Below are positions 55,247 through 64,000 of a stretch of DNA of 64,000 nt, piece by piece. Both the position numbers and the translations under genes were made by a program. The notes beneath the pieces were generated by a model. It made no database searches and was not told where the DNA came from. It saw only the letters and a program-made list of their open reading frames with translations. Source of the stretch: Phaeobacter sp. A36a-5a (GTDB lineage Bacteria > Pseudomonadota > Alphaproteobacteria > Rhodobacterales > Rhodobacteraceae). How positions within the stretch are numbered: the first letter of the stretch is position 1; each line of letters starts with the position of its first letter. The stretch is taken from contig NZ_JBBLYU010000001.1 in NCBI RefSeq assembly GCF_037911135.1, positions 2,108,001 to 2,172,000 on the forward strand. The letters are read 5' to 3'.

Positions 55247-57751
55247 ATGACCAGATTGCCCATTGATGACGCCCTGCCCGAGTTGATCGCTGCCCTGCGC
55301 CGCCAGTCGCGTGCCGTGTTGCAGGCGCCACCGGGCGCCGGCAAGACCACGCGGGTGCCGCTGGCGATGCTGGAAGAGCAGCTCTGCGAGGGGCGGATCA
55401 TCATGCTGGAGCCGCGCAGGCTGGCAGCGCGGGCCGCGGCGGAACGTATGGCCGACACGCTGGGCCAGCCGGTCGGCGCAACCGTCGGCTACCGGATCCG
55501 CGGCGAGGCCAAGGTCAGCGCCGAGACCCGGATCGAAGTGGTGACCGAGGGGATCCTGACCCGGATGCTGCAATCGGACCCTGATCTGCCGGGTATCGGC
55601 GCGGTGATCTTTGACGAATTCCACGAACGGTCGCTCAATGCCGATTTTGGTCTGGCGCTCTGTCTGGAGGTGGCCGGAGCGCTGCGCGACGATCTGATCC
55701 TGCTGGCCATGTCTGCCACATTGGATGCCGCACCCGTAGCCGAGCTGATGGCGGCGCCGCTGATCACCTCCGAGGGGCGCAGCTATCCGGTTGAGACCCG
55801 CTGGCTGGACACCCCCCTGCCCGCCGACAGCCGCAGCGGACGCGGTCCGAGGCGGCTGGATGCGCTGGTGGATCTGGTGCTGCGCGCAGAGGCGGAGACA
55901 CGCCCGCCCGGATCCGGCGGCAAAGGCGGGTCCGAGGCCAAGGGTGGCGGCATTCTGGTGTTCCTCCCCGGCGAGGGCGAGATCCGCAAGGCCGCTGCCG
56001 CGCTGGCGACCCGGCTGCCGGGGGATTGCGTGGTGCGTCCGCTATATGGCGCGCTCCCCTTTGCCGAGCAGCGCGCGGCGATCCAGCCGGATCCTGTGGC
56101 GCGCAAAATCGTGCTCGCGACCTCGATCGCGGAAACCTCGCTCACCATTCAGGACATTCGCGTGGTGGTGGACATGGGGCTGGCGCGGCGCAGCCGGTTC
56201 GACCCCGGTTCCGGCATGTCGCGACTGGTGACCGAGCGGGTGACCCGTGCCGAGGCTACCCAGCGGCAGGGCCGTGCGGGCCGTGTTGCAGCTGGTGTTG
56301 GGTATCGGTTGTGGACCAAGGGCGAGGATGGCGCGTTGGCCGCGTTTCCGCCGCCGGAGATTCAGGCCGCCGACCTTACCGCGCTGGCGCTGGAACTGGC
56401 GCTCTGGGGGGCGGATCCGGGCGATCTCCCGTTTCTGACGCCACCGCCAGATGGCGCCCTGCAGGAGGCGCGCGCCTTGTTGCGGATGCTCGGGGCGCTG
56501 GACGACGAGGGGCGGATCACCCCCCATGGCAAGGCGCTGGCCCGGCTGCCGCTGCACCCGCGCCTGGGGCACATGCTGGCGCGCTTTGGCGCTGATGCGG
56601 CACCGCTGGCGGCGCTGCTGGCGGAACGCGACCCGTTGCGCGGCGCGCCGGTGGATCTGGCGCTGCGGCTGGAGGCCCTGAGGGATGCCAAGGGGTTTCA
56701 GCGTCGCCGGAGCTATCAGCTGAACCTCCCGACGCTGGAACGCATCAAGGGCGAGACCAAGCGGCTGGCCCGGCAGGCGCGCGGTGGGGCGTCCTCTGCG
56801 TCGGCAAGCGCTGCGGTGATGGCCGCCACCGCCTACCCCGACCGGATCGGCCAGCGCCGCAAGGGCGATGCGCCGCGCTATGTGTTGTCCGGTGGCAAGG
56901 GCGCGGTGCTGCCACCCGAGGACAGTCTGGCGGCGACGCCGTTTCTGGTGGGGCTCGACAGCGATGGCAACCCGCGTGAGGCGCGGCTGCGGCTGGCCGC
57001 ACCGATCACCCTGTCTGAGCTGCGCGCCGAATTTGCCGATCAGATCAAACCGCAGCTGACCTGCGCCTGGTCCAAACGCGATCGCCGGGTGGTGGCGCGT
57101 CGTCAGCAGTGTCTGGGCGCCATCGTGCTGGAGGATCACATCTGGAAGGATGTTCCGGCGGAGGCTGTGGCGACGGCGATGCTGGACGGCGTGCGCGAAC
57201 TGGGCCTGCGGCTCAGCGGTGCGGCGGCGCGGTTTGTGGCGCGGGTGCGATTGTTGCAGGCCGATGGCGAGGATCTGCCGGATTTCAGCGAAGAGGCTTT
57301 GCTGGCGACGCTGGAGGATTGGCTGCTGCCGATGCTGGACGGGGTGCGCAGCGCCGAGGACTGGAAACGCTTTGACCTGCTGCCTGCGCTGCGCGCGGCG
57401 CTCAGCTGGGAGCAGACGCAGAGGCTGGACCAGCTGGCGCCGCCGCATTTCACCACGCCGCTGGGGCGTCGGGTGCCGATTGATTATGCCGAGGAGATCC
57501 CGGAGATCTCCGTGCGCCTGCAAGAGATGTTCGGGGTCACCCGCCACCCTACCGTGGGTGGCGTGGCGCTGAAGGTCTCGCTGCTGTCACCGGCGCAGCG
57601 GCCGATCCAGATCACCCGCGATCTGCCCGGTTTCTGGTCCGGCTCTTATGCCGATGTGCGCAAGGATATGCGCGCCCAATACCCCAAACACCCCTGGCCC
57701 GAGGACCCCACGCAGGCGGATCCGACCCTGCGCGCGAAACCCCGGAAATAG
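55247..57751 (+). CDS. hrpB: ATP-dependent RNA helicase HrpB
   Basis: An 834-residue DEAH-box-type helicase: motif I APPGAGKTTRVPL, motif II DEFHERSLNADFG, motif III SATLD, motif VI QRQGRAGRV, then the HA2/OB region and HrpB C-terminal domain (PVDLALRLEAL…, QLDQLAPPHFTTPLGRRVPI). The DEFH form of motif II is normal in HrpB. Role in E. coli unclear. Divergent from meaB with a 139-bp gap. Confidence 0.95.
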   Translation: MTRLPIDDALPELIAALRRQSRAVLQAPPGAGKTTRVPLAMLEEQLCEGRIIMLEPRRLAARAAAERMADTLGQPVGATVGYRIRGEAKVSAETRIEVVTEGILTRMLQSDPDLPGIGAVIFDEFHERSLNADFGLALCLEVAGALRDDLILLAMSATLDAAPVAELMAAPLITSEGRSYPVETRWLDTPLPADSRSGRGPRRLDALVDLVLRAEAETRPPGSGGKGGSEAKGGGILVFLPGEGEIRKAAAALATRLPGDCVVRPLYGALPFAEQRAAIQPDPVARKIVLATSIAETSLTIQDIRVVVDMGLARRSRFDPGSGMSRLVTERVTRAEATQRQGRAGRVAAGVGYRLWTKGEDGALAAFPPPEIQAADLTALALELALWGADPGDLPFLTPPPDGALQEARALLRMLGALDDEGRITPHGKALARLPLHPRLGHMLARFGADAAPLAALLAERDPLRGAPVDLALRLEALRDAKGFQRRRSYQLNLPTLERIKGETKRLARQARGGASSASASAAVMAATAYPDRIGQRRKGDAPRYVLSGGKGAVLPPEDSLAATPFLVGLDSDGNPREARLRLAAPITLSELRAEFADQIKPQLTCAWSKRDRRVVARRQQCLGAIVLEDHIWKDVPAEAVATAMLDGVRELGLRLSGAAARFVARVRLLQADGEDLPDFSEEALLATLEDWLLPMLDGVRSAEDWKRFDLLPALRAALSWEQTQRLDQLAPPHFTTPLGRRVPIDYAEEIPEISVRLQEMFGVTRHPTVGGVALKVSLLSPAQRPIQITRDLPGFWSGSYADVRKDMRAQYPKHPWPEDPTQADPTLRAKPRK

Positions 57752-57933
57752 CCAAAACTGATGCCGGAACGCGTGATTTCCCCGCGAATTCACGGAATTT
57801 TGCGCCTCTTTGGCGCAAAAACCCGCCGTTTCGCAATCTCGGCCTCTTGAATTCCGGCCCCACCATGCCAAGATTGTTCCAAAGCAAAAATGTGCCGGGC
57901 ATCCAAGCGTCGGCAGCAGAAAGCTGAGCAGCA

Positions 57934-58392
57934 ATGAAGCATATGATGTCCAGTGCCTGGGAGGAGTACCTCCGGCCAATGTTTTTCCGCCCCAAACGGC
58001 TGCAAGTCGCCGCCATGTGCTATCGCGATGGTGCCGAGGGCCGAGAAGTGCTGATGATCACCAGCCGGGGCACCGGTCGCTGGATTGTCCCCAAAGGCTG
58101 GCCGATCAAGGGCAAGAACGGCCCGCAATCCGCGCTGCAGGAGGCCTGGGAAGAGGCCGGTGTGCGTGAGGCCCGGATCGAGGGTGAGCCGGTCGGCACC
58201 TACGAATATGTGAAATTGCAGGACAATGGCACGAAGGAAACCGTGCACACGCTGGTCTATGCGGCAGAGGTCATTGAGCTGGCCAAGGATTATCCCGAAC
58301 AATCCGAGCGGACCCGCAAATGGATGTCGCCGGCCGCAGCTGCGGATCTGGTGGCCGAGCCTGAATTGAGCGAATTACTGCGTCAATTGTAA
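57934..58392 (+). CDS. Nudix hydrolase
   Basis: A 152-residue Nudix-fold protein. The Nudix box is PKGWPIKGKNGPQSALQEAW then EEAGV (~residues 52-76): the first Glu is replaced by Lys and R-E by Q-E, while the metal-binding E-E-x-G remains, as in the diadenosine/diphosphoinositol polyphosphate (DIPP-like) branch. N-terminal strand RLQVAAMCYRDG is typical. Substrate unknown; activity may be reduced or altered by the substitutions. Confidence 0.86.
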   Translation: MKHMMSSAWEEYLRPMFFRPKRLQVAAMCYRDGAEGREVLMITSRGTGRWIVPKGWPIKGKNGPQSALQEAWEEAGVREARIEGEPVGTYEYVKLQDNGTKETVHTLVYAAEVIELAKDYPEQSERTRKWMSPAAAADLVAEPELSELLRQL

Positions 58393-58417
58393 CAGTTCCG
58401 TGATGGAAATATGACAA
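58389..58417 (-). promoter_or_regulatory. Candidate Pho box upstream of the phosphate transporter
   Basis: Read on the minus strand, three 7-mers similar to the Pho repeat CTGTCAT start exactly 11 bp apart: TTGTCAT at 58417-58411, CCATCAC at 58406-58400, CTGTTAC at 58395-58389, separated by AT-rich or GGAA tetramers. The left end overlaps the stop of the Nudix gene; the ATG of the transporter is 66 bp away. Repeats are in reverse orientation relative to the gene, less usual for PhoB. Confidence 0.45.
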
Positions 58418-58482
58418 ACCCCTTGCATGACTGCAGAGGGGACGCTAGGCGCGTGCGCAACTTTTGAATCGGGATCGATACA

Positions 58483-59964
58483 ATGAGCGACGCACCGCAG
58501 CGACCGCAGTGGAAGACACTGGACCGGGATCTTAACCGGATTTCTCAACTTGAACTGGCGACATCCTATGTGTCGCGCCCGCTGGTGGCCCCCGGCATCG
58601 CGCTGGTCTTTATCGCGCTGGCCGGCGTTGGCGCGGCGGTGTTCCTCGGCTCGGCGCCCTCCAGCTTTGTGGTGATCGCGGCGGCGGCCTTCGGGGCCTA
58701 TATGGCGCTGAACATCGGCGCCAATGATGTGGCCAACAACATGGGCCCGGCGGTGGGCGCCAACGCGCTGACCATGGGCGGCGCCATCGTGATTGCCGCC
58801 CTCGCCGAAAGCGCCGGTGCGCTGCTGGCAGGCGGCGATGTGGTCTCCACCATCTCCAAGGGCATCATTGATCCGGCAAGTGTTGCCAGCGCCGATGTGT
58901 TCATCTGGGCCATGATGGCGGCGCTGATTTCCTCGGCGCTCTGGGTGAACCTTGCGACATGGATCGGCGCGCCTGTCTCGACCACACATTCGGTTGTGGG
59001 CGGCGTCATGGGCGCTGGTATCGCAGCAGCCGGGTTCGGCGCCGTGAACTGGCCTACTATGAGCAAAATCGCTGCCAGCTGGGTGATCTCACCGGTGCTG
59101 GGCGGGCTGATTGCGGCCGGGTTCCTCGCCTTTATCAAGGCCAAGATCATCTATCAGGACGACAAGATCGCCGCTGCACGGCGCTGGGTTCCGGTACTGG
59201 TGGGCATCATGGCGGGGGCCTTTGCCTCTTATCTGGCGCTGAAGGGGCTGAAGAAGATCATCAAGATCGACCTGGAGATTGCGCTGCTGATCGGGGCCGC
59301 TGTCGGCGCGATGAGCTATGTGATCACCGCACCGCTGATCAAGCGCCAGTCGGAGGGGATGGAGAACCGCAACAAATCGCTGAAGGTGCTGTTTTCGATC
59401 CCGCTGGTGATCTCGGCTGCACTTCTGTCGTTTGCTCATGGTGCCAATGATGTGGCCAATGCGGTGGGTCCGCTGGCGGCGATCGTGCACACAACGGAAT
59501 TTGGCGATATCGCCTCCAAAGTGGCGATTCCGACCTGGGTCATGGTGATCGGGGCCTTTGGCATCTCCTTTGGCCTGTTCCTCTTTGGTCCCAAGCTGAT
59601 CCGCATGGTCGGCAGCCAGATCACCAAGCTCAATCCGATGCGCGCCTATTGCGTATCGCTGTCGGCCGCGATCACCGTGATCGTGGCCAGCTGGCTGGGC
59701 CTGCCGGTCTCCTCCACCCACATTGCGGTGGGGGCTGTGTTTGGCGTCGGTTTCTTCCGCGAATGGCATATGGAGCGCCGCCTGCGCAACAGCTCCGCCA
59801 CCCAACCCGAAACCAAGCGGATTGCACCGGAAGAGCGCCGTCGCCGCAAACTTGTGCGCCGCAGCCATTTCATGACCATTGCTGCCGCATGGGTGATCAC
59901 CGTGCCCGCCGCGGCACTGCTGTCGGGCTGCGTGTTCCTGGCGCTGACCGCGATCACAATGTGA
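58483..59964 (+). CDS. pit: PiT-family inorganic phosphate transporter
   Basis: A 493-residue low-affinity phosphate permease of the inner membrane. The two inverted PD001131-type repeats carry GANDVANNMGPAVGA (residue ~76) and GANDVANAVGPLAAI (~322); about eleven hydrophobic segments surround an acidic/basic central loop. Member of a long subfamily (N-terminal 30-residue soluble helix MSDAPQRPQWKTLDRDLNRI). Terminator at 60013-60049. See the candidate Pho box upstream. Confidence 0.95.
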   Translation: MSDAPQRPQWKTLDRDLNRISQLELATSYVSRPLVAPGIALVFIALAGVGAAVFLGSAPSSFVVIAAAAFGAYMALNIGANDVANNMGPAVGANALTMGGAIVIAALAESAGALLAGGDVVSTISKGIIDPASVASADVFIWAMMAALISSALWVNLATWIGAPVSTTHSVVGGVMGAGIAAAGFGAVNWPTMSKIAASWVISPVLGGLIAAGFLAFIKAKIIYQDDKIAAARRWVPVLVGIMAGAFASYLALKGLKKIIKIDLEIALLIGAAVGAMSYVITAPLIKRQSEGMENRNKSLKVLFSIPLVISAALLSFAHGANDVANAVGPLAAIVHTTEFGDIASKVAIPTWVMVIGAFGISFGLFLFGPKLIRMVGSQITKLNPMRAYCVSLSAAITVIVASWLGLPVSSTHIAVGAVFGVGFFREWHMERRLRNSSATQPETKRIAPEERRRRKLVRRSHFMTIAAAWVITVPAAALLSGCVFLALTAITM

Positions 59965-60012
59965 TCCCGGCCCTGGGCTAAAGTCCCGGCCCGAAGCCTC
60001 GGCCTGAAATGG

Positions 60013-60049
60013 AAAAACCGCCGCATCCTGGCCGGATGCGGCGGTTTTT
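60013..60049. terminator. Bidirectional intrinsic terminator between pit and argF
   Basis: Perfect 16-bp stem from 60013-60028 (AAAAACCGCCGCATCC) to 60034-60049 (GGATGCGGCGGTTTTT), loop of 5, T-run on both strands. Confidence 0.95.
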
Positions 60050-60081
60050 TGTTGGCCTATTCGCAGGCTGAGGCGAGTGGT

Positions 60082-61008
60082 TCAGGCCCCGAGGCAATAG
60101 CGCATGATCGCCTTTTGTGCGTGCAGGCGGTTTTCAGCCTCGTCAAAGATCACCGATTGCGGACCATCCATCACGGCGGAGGTGACTTCCTCTTCGCGGT
60201 GGGCCGGCAGGCAGTGCATGAACAGCGCATCGGGTTTGGCATGGGCCATCAGCGCATCGTTCACCTGATAGCTGCGCAGCATATTGTGGCGGCGCTCCTT
60301 GGACGACTGGCTGTCGTGCATCGAGACCCAGGTGTCGGCCACCACCAGATCGGCGCCCTCGACCGCTTTCTGGGCGTCGCGCTCGATGATGACCTGCGAG
60401 CCTGCGTTGCGGGCGAGGCCGATGAACTCAGGCTCCGGGTCGAGCTGGGCCGGACCGGTGAAAGTGAAATCAAAGCCGAATTGTGCGGCCGCATGCAGGA
60501 AGGAGGCGCAGACATTGTTGCCGTCGCCGCACCAGACGACTTTCTTGCCCTTGATGGGGCCGCGATGCTCCTCATAGGTCAGCACATCGGCCATGATCTG
60601 GCAGGGGTGGGTGCGGTCGGTCAGCCCGTTGATCACCGGCACCGAGGCATATTCGGCCATTTCGGTCAGCACGGTTTCATCAAAGGTGCGGATCATGATC
60701 ATATCGACATAGCGGCTGAGCACGCGGGCGGTGTCGGCGATGGTCTCGCCGTGGCCGAGCTGCATGTCGCTGCCCGACAGCACCATGGTCTGCCCGCCCA
60801 TCTGCCGCACGCCCACATCAAAGGAGACGCGGGTCCGGGTCGAGGGTTTTTCGAAGATCAGCGCAACCATCCGGTCCTTCAGCGGCAGTTCATCGTCAAG
60901 GGCGGCCTTCGGGCGGCCCTGGCGGGCATCCTTGGTGATCCGGGCCTGGTCGATGATCCCGCGCAGATCGGCGGCATCGGTTTTGTGAATGTCGAGAAAG
61001 TGGTTCAT
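60082..61008 (-). CDS. argF: Ornithine carbamoyltransferase
   Basis: A 308-residue enzyme converting ornithine and carbamoyl phosphate to citrulline. Carbamoyl-phosphate site [15 protein letters not shown] (residues ~46-60), DRTHPCQ, and ornithine site [11 protein letters not shown] (Cys ~ residue 267). Start [11 protein letters not shown] fits the family N-terminus; the upstream part of the frame is shadow. Downstream of argD on the same strand, separated by 109 bp that include dispersed-repeat copy 2. Confidence 0.96.
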   Translation of the reverse strand: MNHFLDIHKTDAADLRGIIDQARITKDARQGRPKAALDDELPLKDRMVALIFEKPSTRTRVSFDVGVRQMGGQTMVLSGSDMQLGHGETIADTARVLSRYVDMIMIRTFDETVLTEMAEYASVPVINGLTDRTHPCQIMADVLTYEEHRGPIKGKKVVWCGDGNNVCASFLHAAAQFGFDFTFTGPAQLDPEPEFIGLARNAGSQVIIERDAQKAVEGADLVVADTWVSMHDSQSSKERRHNMLRSYQVNDALMAHAKPDALFMHCLPAHREEEVTSAVMDGPQSVIFDEAENRLHAQKAIMRYCLGA

Positions 61009-61071
61009 GTCGGATATCGCTTTCGGTTGTCTTGGTAGGCGGCGGCACCGCATCGCTGGGCCGGTCAAGGC

Positions 61072-61114
61072 GGGGGCCAGCCCCCGCACCCCCGGAGTAT
61101 TTCGGGAAAGATGA
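61072..61114. repeat. Dispersed intergenic repeat, copy 2
   Basis: The hairpin GGGGGC/GCCCCC (61072-61085) is followed by the 25-bp core 61090-61114, the exact reverse complement of 20962-20986. It ends 3 bp before the argD stop codon region, lying between argD and argF. Confidence 0.85.
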
Positions 61115-61117
61115 CGG

Positions 61118-62302
61118 CTAGGCCTCGGCGCTGGCGGTCAGCGCGGTGGCGGCCTGATCGAGACGGGCGAAGGCCTCTCCAATGTCCTCATCGGTGAGGG
61201 TCAGCGGCGGCAGCAGGCGGATCACATTGTCGGCGGCCGGAACCGTGACCACCTCGGCCGCATAGCCGGCATTGACCACGTCGATATTGGCCGCCACGCA
61301 TTTCAGCCCCAGCATCAGGCCGGTGCCGCGCACCTCCTCGAAGACCTCGGGATGGGCGGCCACCAGCCCTTCGAGTTTCTGACGCAGGAGACCTGCCTTG
61401 CGGTTGACCTCGGCCAGAAAGGCAGGGTCGGAGACGTGATCCATCACCGCGCAGCCCACCGCACAGCCCAGCGGGTTGCCGCCATAGGTGGAGCCATGGG
61501 TGCCTGCGGTCATGCCGCTCGCAGCCTCCTCCGTTGCGAGCACTGCACCCAGCGGGAAACCGCCGCCGATGCCCTTGGCCACCATCATGATGTCGGGGGT
61601 GATGCCTGCCCATTCATGGGCAAACAGCTTGCCGGTACGACCCACACCGCATTGCACCTCGTCGAGGATCAGCAGCAGGCCGTGATCGTCACAGATCTGA
61701 CGCAGCGCCTTCAGCTCTGCATCCGGCACCGGGCGGATACCGCCCTCGCCCTGCACCGGTTCGATCAGGATCGCGGCGGTCTTGTCGCTGATGGCATCGG
61801 TGACCGCATCGAGATCGCCGAAGGTGAGATGGACAAAGCCGGGCAGCATCGGGCCGAAGCCCTTGGTCATTTTTTCAGAGCCCGCGGCTGAGATGCCTGC
61901 GGCGGAGCGGCCATGGAAGGCACCGGAGAAGGTGATGATCTCCACCCGCTCGGGCTGATCGTTTTCATAGAAATACTTGCGCGCCATTTTCACGGCGAGT
62001 TCGCAGGCCTCGGTGCCGGAGTTGGTGAAGAACACGGTGTCGGCAAAGCTGTGCTCCACCAGCCGGTCGGCCAGCGCCTGCTGCTGCGGGATGTGGTAGA
62101 GGTTGGAGACATGCCAGAGGTTTTCGGCCTGTTCCGTCAGCGCCTTGACCAGAGCCGGATGGGCGTGGCCCAGCGCATTGACCGCAATGCCGGCGGCGAG
62201 GTCCAGAAAACGTCGCCCGTCAGCCTCGATCAGCCAGGCGCCCTCGCCCTTCACAAAGCTGAGCGGCGCGCGATTATAGGTTGGCAGAACGGAGGGGATC
62301 AT
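61118..62302 (-). CDS. argD: Acetylornithine aminotransferase
   Basis: A 394-residue class III PLP aminotransferase of arginine synthesis. [15 protein letters not shown] (phosphate loop), [15 protein letters not shown], and the Schiff-base Lys in [15 protein letters not shown] (~residue 247). The start [14 protein letters not shown] is chosen over an upstream Met because AAGGAAG lies 7 nt before it and homologues begin there. First gene of an argD-argF unit. Confidence 0.95.
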   Translation of the reverse strand: MIPSVLPTYNRAPLSFVKGEGAWLIEADGRRFLDLAAGIAVNALGHAHPALVKALTEQAENLWHVSNLYHIPQQQALADRLVEHSFADTVFFTNSGTEACELAVKMARKYFYENDQPERVEIITFSGAFHGRSAAGISAAGSEKMTKGFGPMLPGFVHLTFGDLDAVTDAISDKTAAILIEPVQGEGGIRPVPDAELKALRQICDDHGLLLILDEVQCGVGRTGKLFAHEWAGITPDIMMVAKGIGGGFPLGAVLATEEAASGMTAGTHGSTYGGNPLGCAVGCAVMDHVSDPAFLAEVNRKAGLLRQKLEGLVAAHPEVFEEVRGTGLMLGLKCVAANIDVVNAGYAAEVVTVPAADNVIRLLPPLTLTDEDIGEAFARLDQAATALTASAEA

Positions 62303-62613
62303 CTGGATCTTCCTTTTGGGCATGATGGGCCAAGCAGTGACGCAGCCGGGCCGCAGGGTCAACGATTTTGGGCGTGATTCTTGAGGTCTTGAGGCATGCC
62401 GATGAGCATTGATCAGGCACGCGGGATCGGGGCCGGTTACGCGCTTTGGCGTCGGCGTCGCAGCAGGGAGATATGTGCAGCGGTGATCATGACCGCGTCC
62501 ATAACGGAGGTTTTGACAAAAGAAAAGACCATTTGTGAAGCCATATGCGACAAAGCGGCACCCCGGGGTGCCACAGTCGGCGCTCTTGCTCGGGGCCGGC
62601 CGCTTTGCCGGTG
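62303..62613. other. Intergenic region between argD and the zinc-ribbon gene
   Basis: This 311-bp gap contains the argD promoter. A perfect palindrome GGCACCCCGGGGTGCC (62557-62572) sits 41 bp after the zinc-ribbon stop and may help terminate it. No gene with good codon use is seen. Confidence 0.55.
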
Positions 62614-62871
62614 TTATGCGCGCCGCCAGCGATCAAGCCGACCCATGCCGCGGGTGAAGGCCCAGGCCAGAATGCGCGGCATCCCCTTGGCTTCAAGCGC
62701 ATCGACGCAGTGGGCCTGAAACTCGGCAAGGCTGGCACCGGGGTGCCGGAAGCTGCCGTTTTCATAACAGAGTGAACAATATGTCCCGCTGCGGCTGCCG
62801 TCCGCCTCGCTGCCGCCGCCCTCGGGATCCTTGCTGAGCGGCATTCCGCAGCTTTGACACTTGGGACCCAT
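62614..62871 (-). CDS. Small putative zinc-ribbon protein
   Basis: An 85-residue protein with CQSCGMPLSKDPEGGGSEAD then GTYCSLCYENG, a C-x2-C...C-x2-C zinc site (residues ~5-35), followed by a helical region (EFQAHCVDALEAKGMPRILA). It matches the putative zinc-ribbon family PF12674 from memory. Divergent from merR with an operator-like palindrome in its promoter, so it is probably the MerR target. Confidence 0.85.
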   Translation of the reverse strand: MGPKCQSCGMPLSKDPEGGGSEADGSRSGTYCSLCYENGSFRHPGASLAEFQAHCVDALEAKGMPRILAWAFTRGMGRLDRWRRA

Positions 62872-62902
62872 GTCACACCTCTTGATCCGGTTTCACTTCC
62901 GG

Positions 62903-62932
62903 ATTATGCTCAAAACCATGGAGTTGAGTCAA
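62903..62932 (-). promoter_or_regulatory. MerR-type promoter/operator of the zinc-ribbon gene
   Basis: On the minus strand TTGACT (62932-62927) and CATAAT (62908-62903) are 18 bp apart, and the spacer encloses an inverted repeat CTCAA (62909-62913) N10 TTGAG (62924-62928). A dyad within an over-long -35/-10 spacer is the hallmark of MerR-regulated promoters. Confidence 0.6.
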
Positions 62933-62954
62933 TTGTTTTCAGGGAGGCCACAGG

Positions 62955-63320
62955 GTGCGGATCGGTGAACTGGCGCGGCTGAGCGGTGTCAGCCGTGACA
63001 CGCTGCGATTTTACGAGCGTCAAGGGCTGATCCATTCGGCGCCGGGAGCGGAACCGACCAACAGCTACCGGGATTATCCTGAGGAGGCGCTGATCACGCT
63101 GGAACAGATCGCCGATGCGCAGGCCGCGGGCATCAGCATTGCGGATCTTGCCATCCTGCTGAGCCAGCTGGAAGCGGCGGAGCCGGAGAGTTTCGATGGG
63201 GTTGCCTTTCTTGACAGCCGGATTGCCGAGGTCGAGGCCCGTATCCAGCGGGCGGAGCGGTTCCTGACCAGCCTGCGCCAGGCCCGCGATGCGCTAGAGG
63301 CGGCACCGTTTCGACGCTGA
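62955..63320 (+). CDS. MerR-family transcriptional regulator
   Basis: A 121-residue regulator starting at GTG (AGGGAGG upstream). N-terminal winged HTH MRIGELARLSGVSRDTLRFY (1-20) and ERQGLI, then a long dimerisation helix (~80-115). The MerR metal-binding cysteines are missing (no Cys at all), so it senses something other than Hg/Cu/Zn thiolate sites, or acts as a ligand-free regulator. Divergent from the zinc-ribbon gene. Confidence 0.92.
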   Translation: MRIGELARLSGVSRDTLRFYERQGLIHSAPGAEPTNSYRDYPEEALITLEQIADAQAAGISIADLAILLSQLEAAEPESFDGVAFLDSRIAEVEARIQRAERFLTSLRQARDALEAAPFRR

Positions 63321-63370
63321 GCAAACCGTTTTGGCTTGCCAAGGCGGCACCGCTGGCGCATCGCTGGCCC

Positions 63371-64000
63371 ATGCACCGGACCATATCGCCCAATCCCGCT
63401 CTTGCCGCCGTCTTCATCCTGGTGGCCACAGTTTTCATCGCAGGCACCACCCTGATCGCAAAGGCTTTGGGTACCGAGGCATCGGGTGTGCCGCTGCATC
63501 CGCTTCAGATCAGTTTCGGGCGCTTTGCCTTTGCGTTTCTGGCGATCACGACAGTGGTCGCGCTGCGGCGACCCCGGTTCACCCGCCCGCATTGGGGGCT
63601 GCATCTCGGGCGCACCAGCTTTGGCTGGATGGGGGTGACGCTGATGTTTGCCTCGGTGGCCTATATCCCGCTGGCGGATGCCACCGCGATCACCTTTTTG
63701 AACCCGGTCTTTGCGATGCTGCTGGCGATTCCGCTGCTGGGAGAGCGGGTTGGTCCCTGGCGATGGGCGGCGGCGGCGATTGCGCTGCTGGGCGCGATGA
63801 TCCTGCTGCGCCCGACCCCGGCGAGTTTTCAGCCCGCCAGCCTGCTGGCGCTGGCGGCGGCTGCGGTGATGGGGCTGGAGCTGATCTTTATCAAGCGGCT
63901 GGCCGGGCGCGAGCGGCCGTTGCAGATCCTGTGGGTCAACAATCTTCTGGGCACGGTGATTGCCTGTAGCGCGGTGGTCGCGGTTTGGCAGCCTCCCTCG
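63371..64000 (+). CDS. EamA-family (DMT) transporter, N-terminal part
   Basis: The gene runs past the right edge; 210 residues are visible from ATG 63371, 50 bp after merR. Hydrophobic segments begin at AAVFILVATVFIAGTTLIAK; SVAYIPLADATAITFLNPVF and LLAIPLLGERVGPWRWAAAA mark the end of the first EamA repeat, as in the transporter at 16819. Substrate unknown. The second repeat starts near residue 155 and is cut. Confidence 0.88.
   Translation, partial: MHRTISPNPALAAVFILVATVFIAGTTLIAKALGTEASGVPLHPLQISFGRFAFAFLAITTVVALRRPRFTRPHWGLHLGRTSFGWMGVTLMFASVAYIPLADATAITFLNPVFAMLLAIPLLGERVGPWRWAAAAIALLGAMILLRPTPASFQPASLLALAAAAVMGLELIFIKRLAGRERPLQILWVNNLLGTVIACSAVVAVWQPPS

Overview
The window is a compact, GC-rich (roughly 60-65% G+C by eye) chromosomal segment of an alphaproteobacterium, almost certainly a marine Rhodobacteraceae of the Roseobacter group (Phaeobacter/Ruegeria-like). 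This rests on family-typical genes (DUF2842 beside purA, class I fructose-bisphosphate aldolase, a DUF1217 repeat protein, HflKC-Do protease cluster, PhnA, MeaB) and on gene order; no marker RNA or tRNA is present. About 66 protein genes are supported, most of them housekeeping.

Layout. 1-6.4 kb: end of a bestrophin-like channel, a PAS-LuxR regulator, a five-repeat DUF1217 protein, a ferredoxin translationally coupled to a secreted beta-propeller-like protein, a peptidoglycan-binding lipoprotein and a Crp/Fnr regulator. 6.4-7.0 kb: a gene-free stretch with a series of hairpins ending in a strong terminator, the best candidate for an unannotated structured RNA. 7.0-13.8 kb (minus strand): Do-type protease, hflC, hflK, glutathione reductase, a small membrane protein, rpiA. 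14-25 kb: a PLA2-like membrane protein, GST-sdaA pair, EamA exporter, thiamine pyrophosphokinase, a long acidic low-complexity protein, DUF2842-purA and a cobalt-type nitrile hydratase operon. 25-36 kb: secG, pyrG, class I aldolase, enoyl-CoA hydratase, two aminotransferases, an MsbA-like ABC exporter, YgfZ, efp. 36-44 kb: cobQ, a probable PopZ-type polar organiser next to tolC and pcm, PhnA, a DksA-type zinc-finger protein and tiny envelope proteins.

44.1-49.7 kb is the accessory part: an AT-rich AIPR (phage-resistance family) gene and an AT-rich/GC-rich mosaic gene of unknown function sit on either side of lepA. 49.8-64 kb returns to core genes: small secreted proteins, a LysR regulator, a low-molecular-weight phosphatase, a periplasmic copper chaperone unit, rpmB, meaB, hrpB, a Nudix hydrolase, a PiT phosphate transporter behind a candidate Pho box, argD-argF, and a divergent zinc-ribbon/MerR pair with a MerR-style operator, followed by the start of another EamA transporter.

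No tRNA, rRNA, CRISPR array, transposase, integrase or origin was seen. The most interesting leads are the structured RNA candidate (6530-6893), the AIPR/mosaic gene pair around lepA, the PopZ-like protein, the PLA2-like membrane protein, the three-repeat Pho box and a dispersed intergenic repeat present at least twice.
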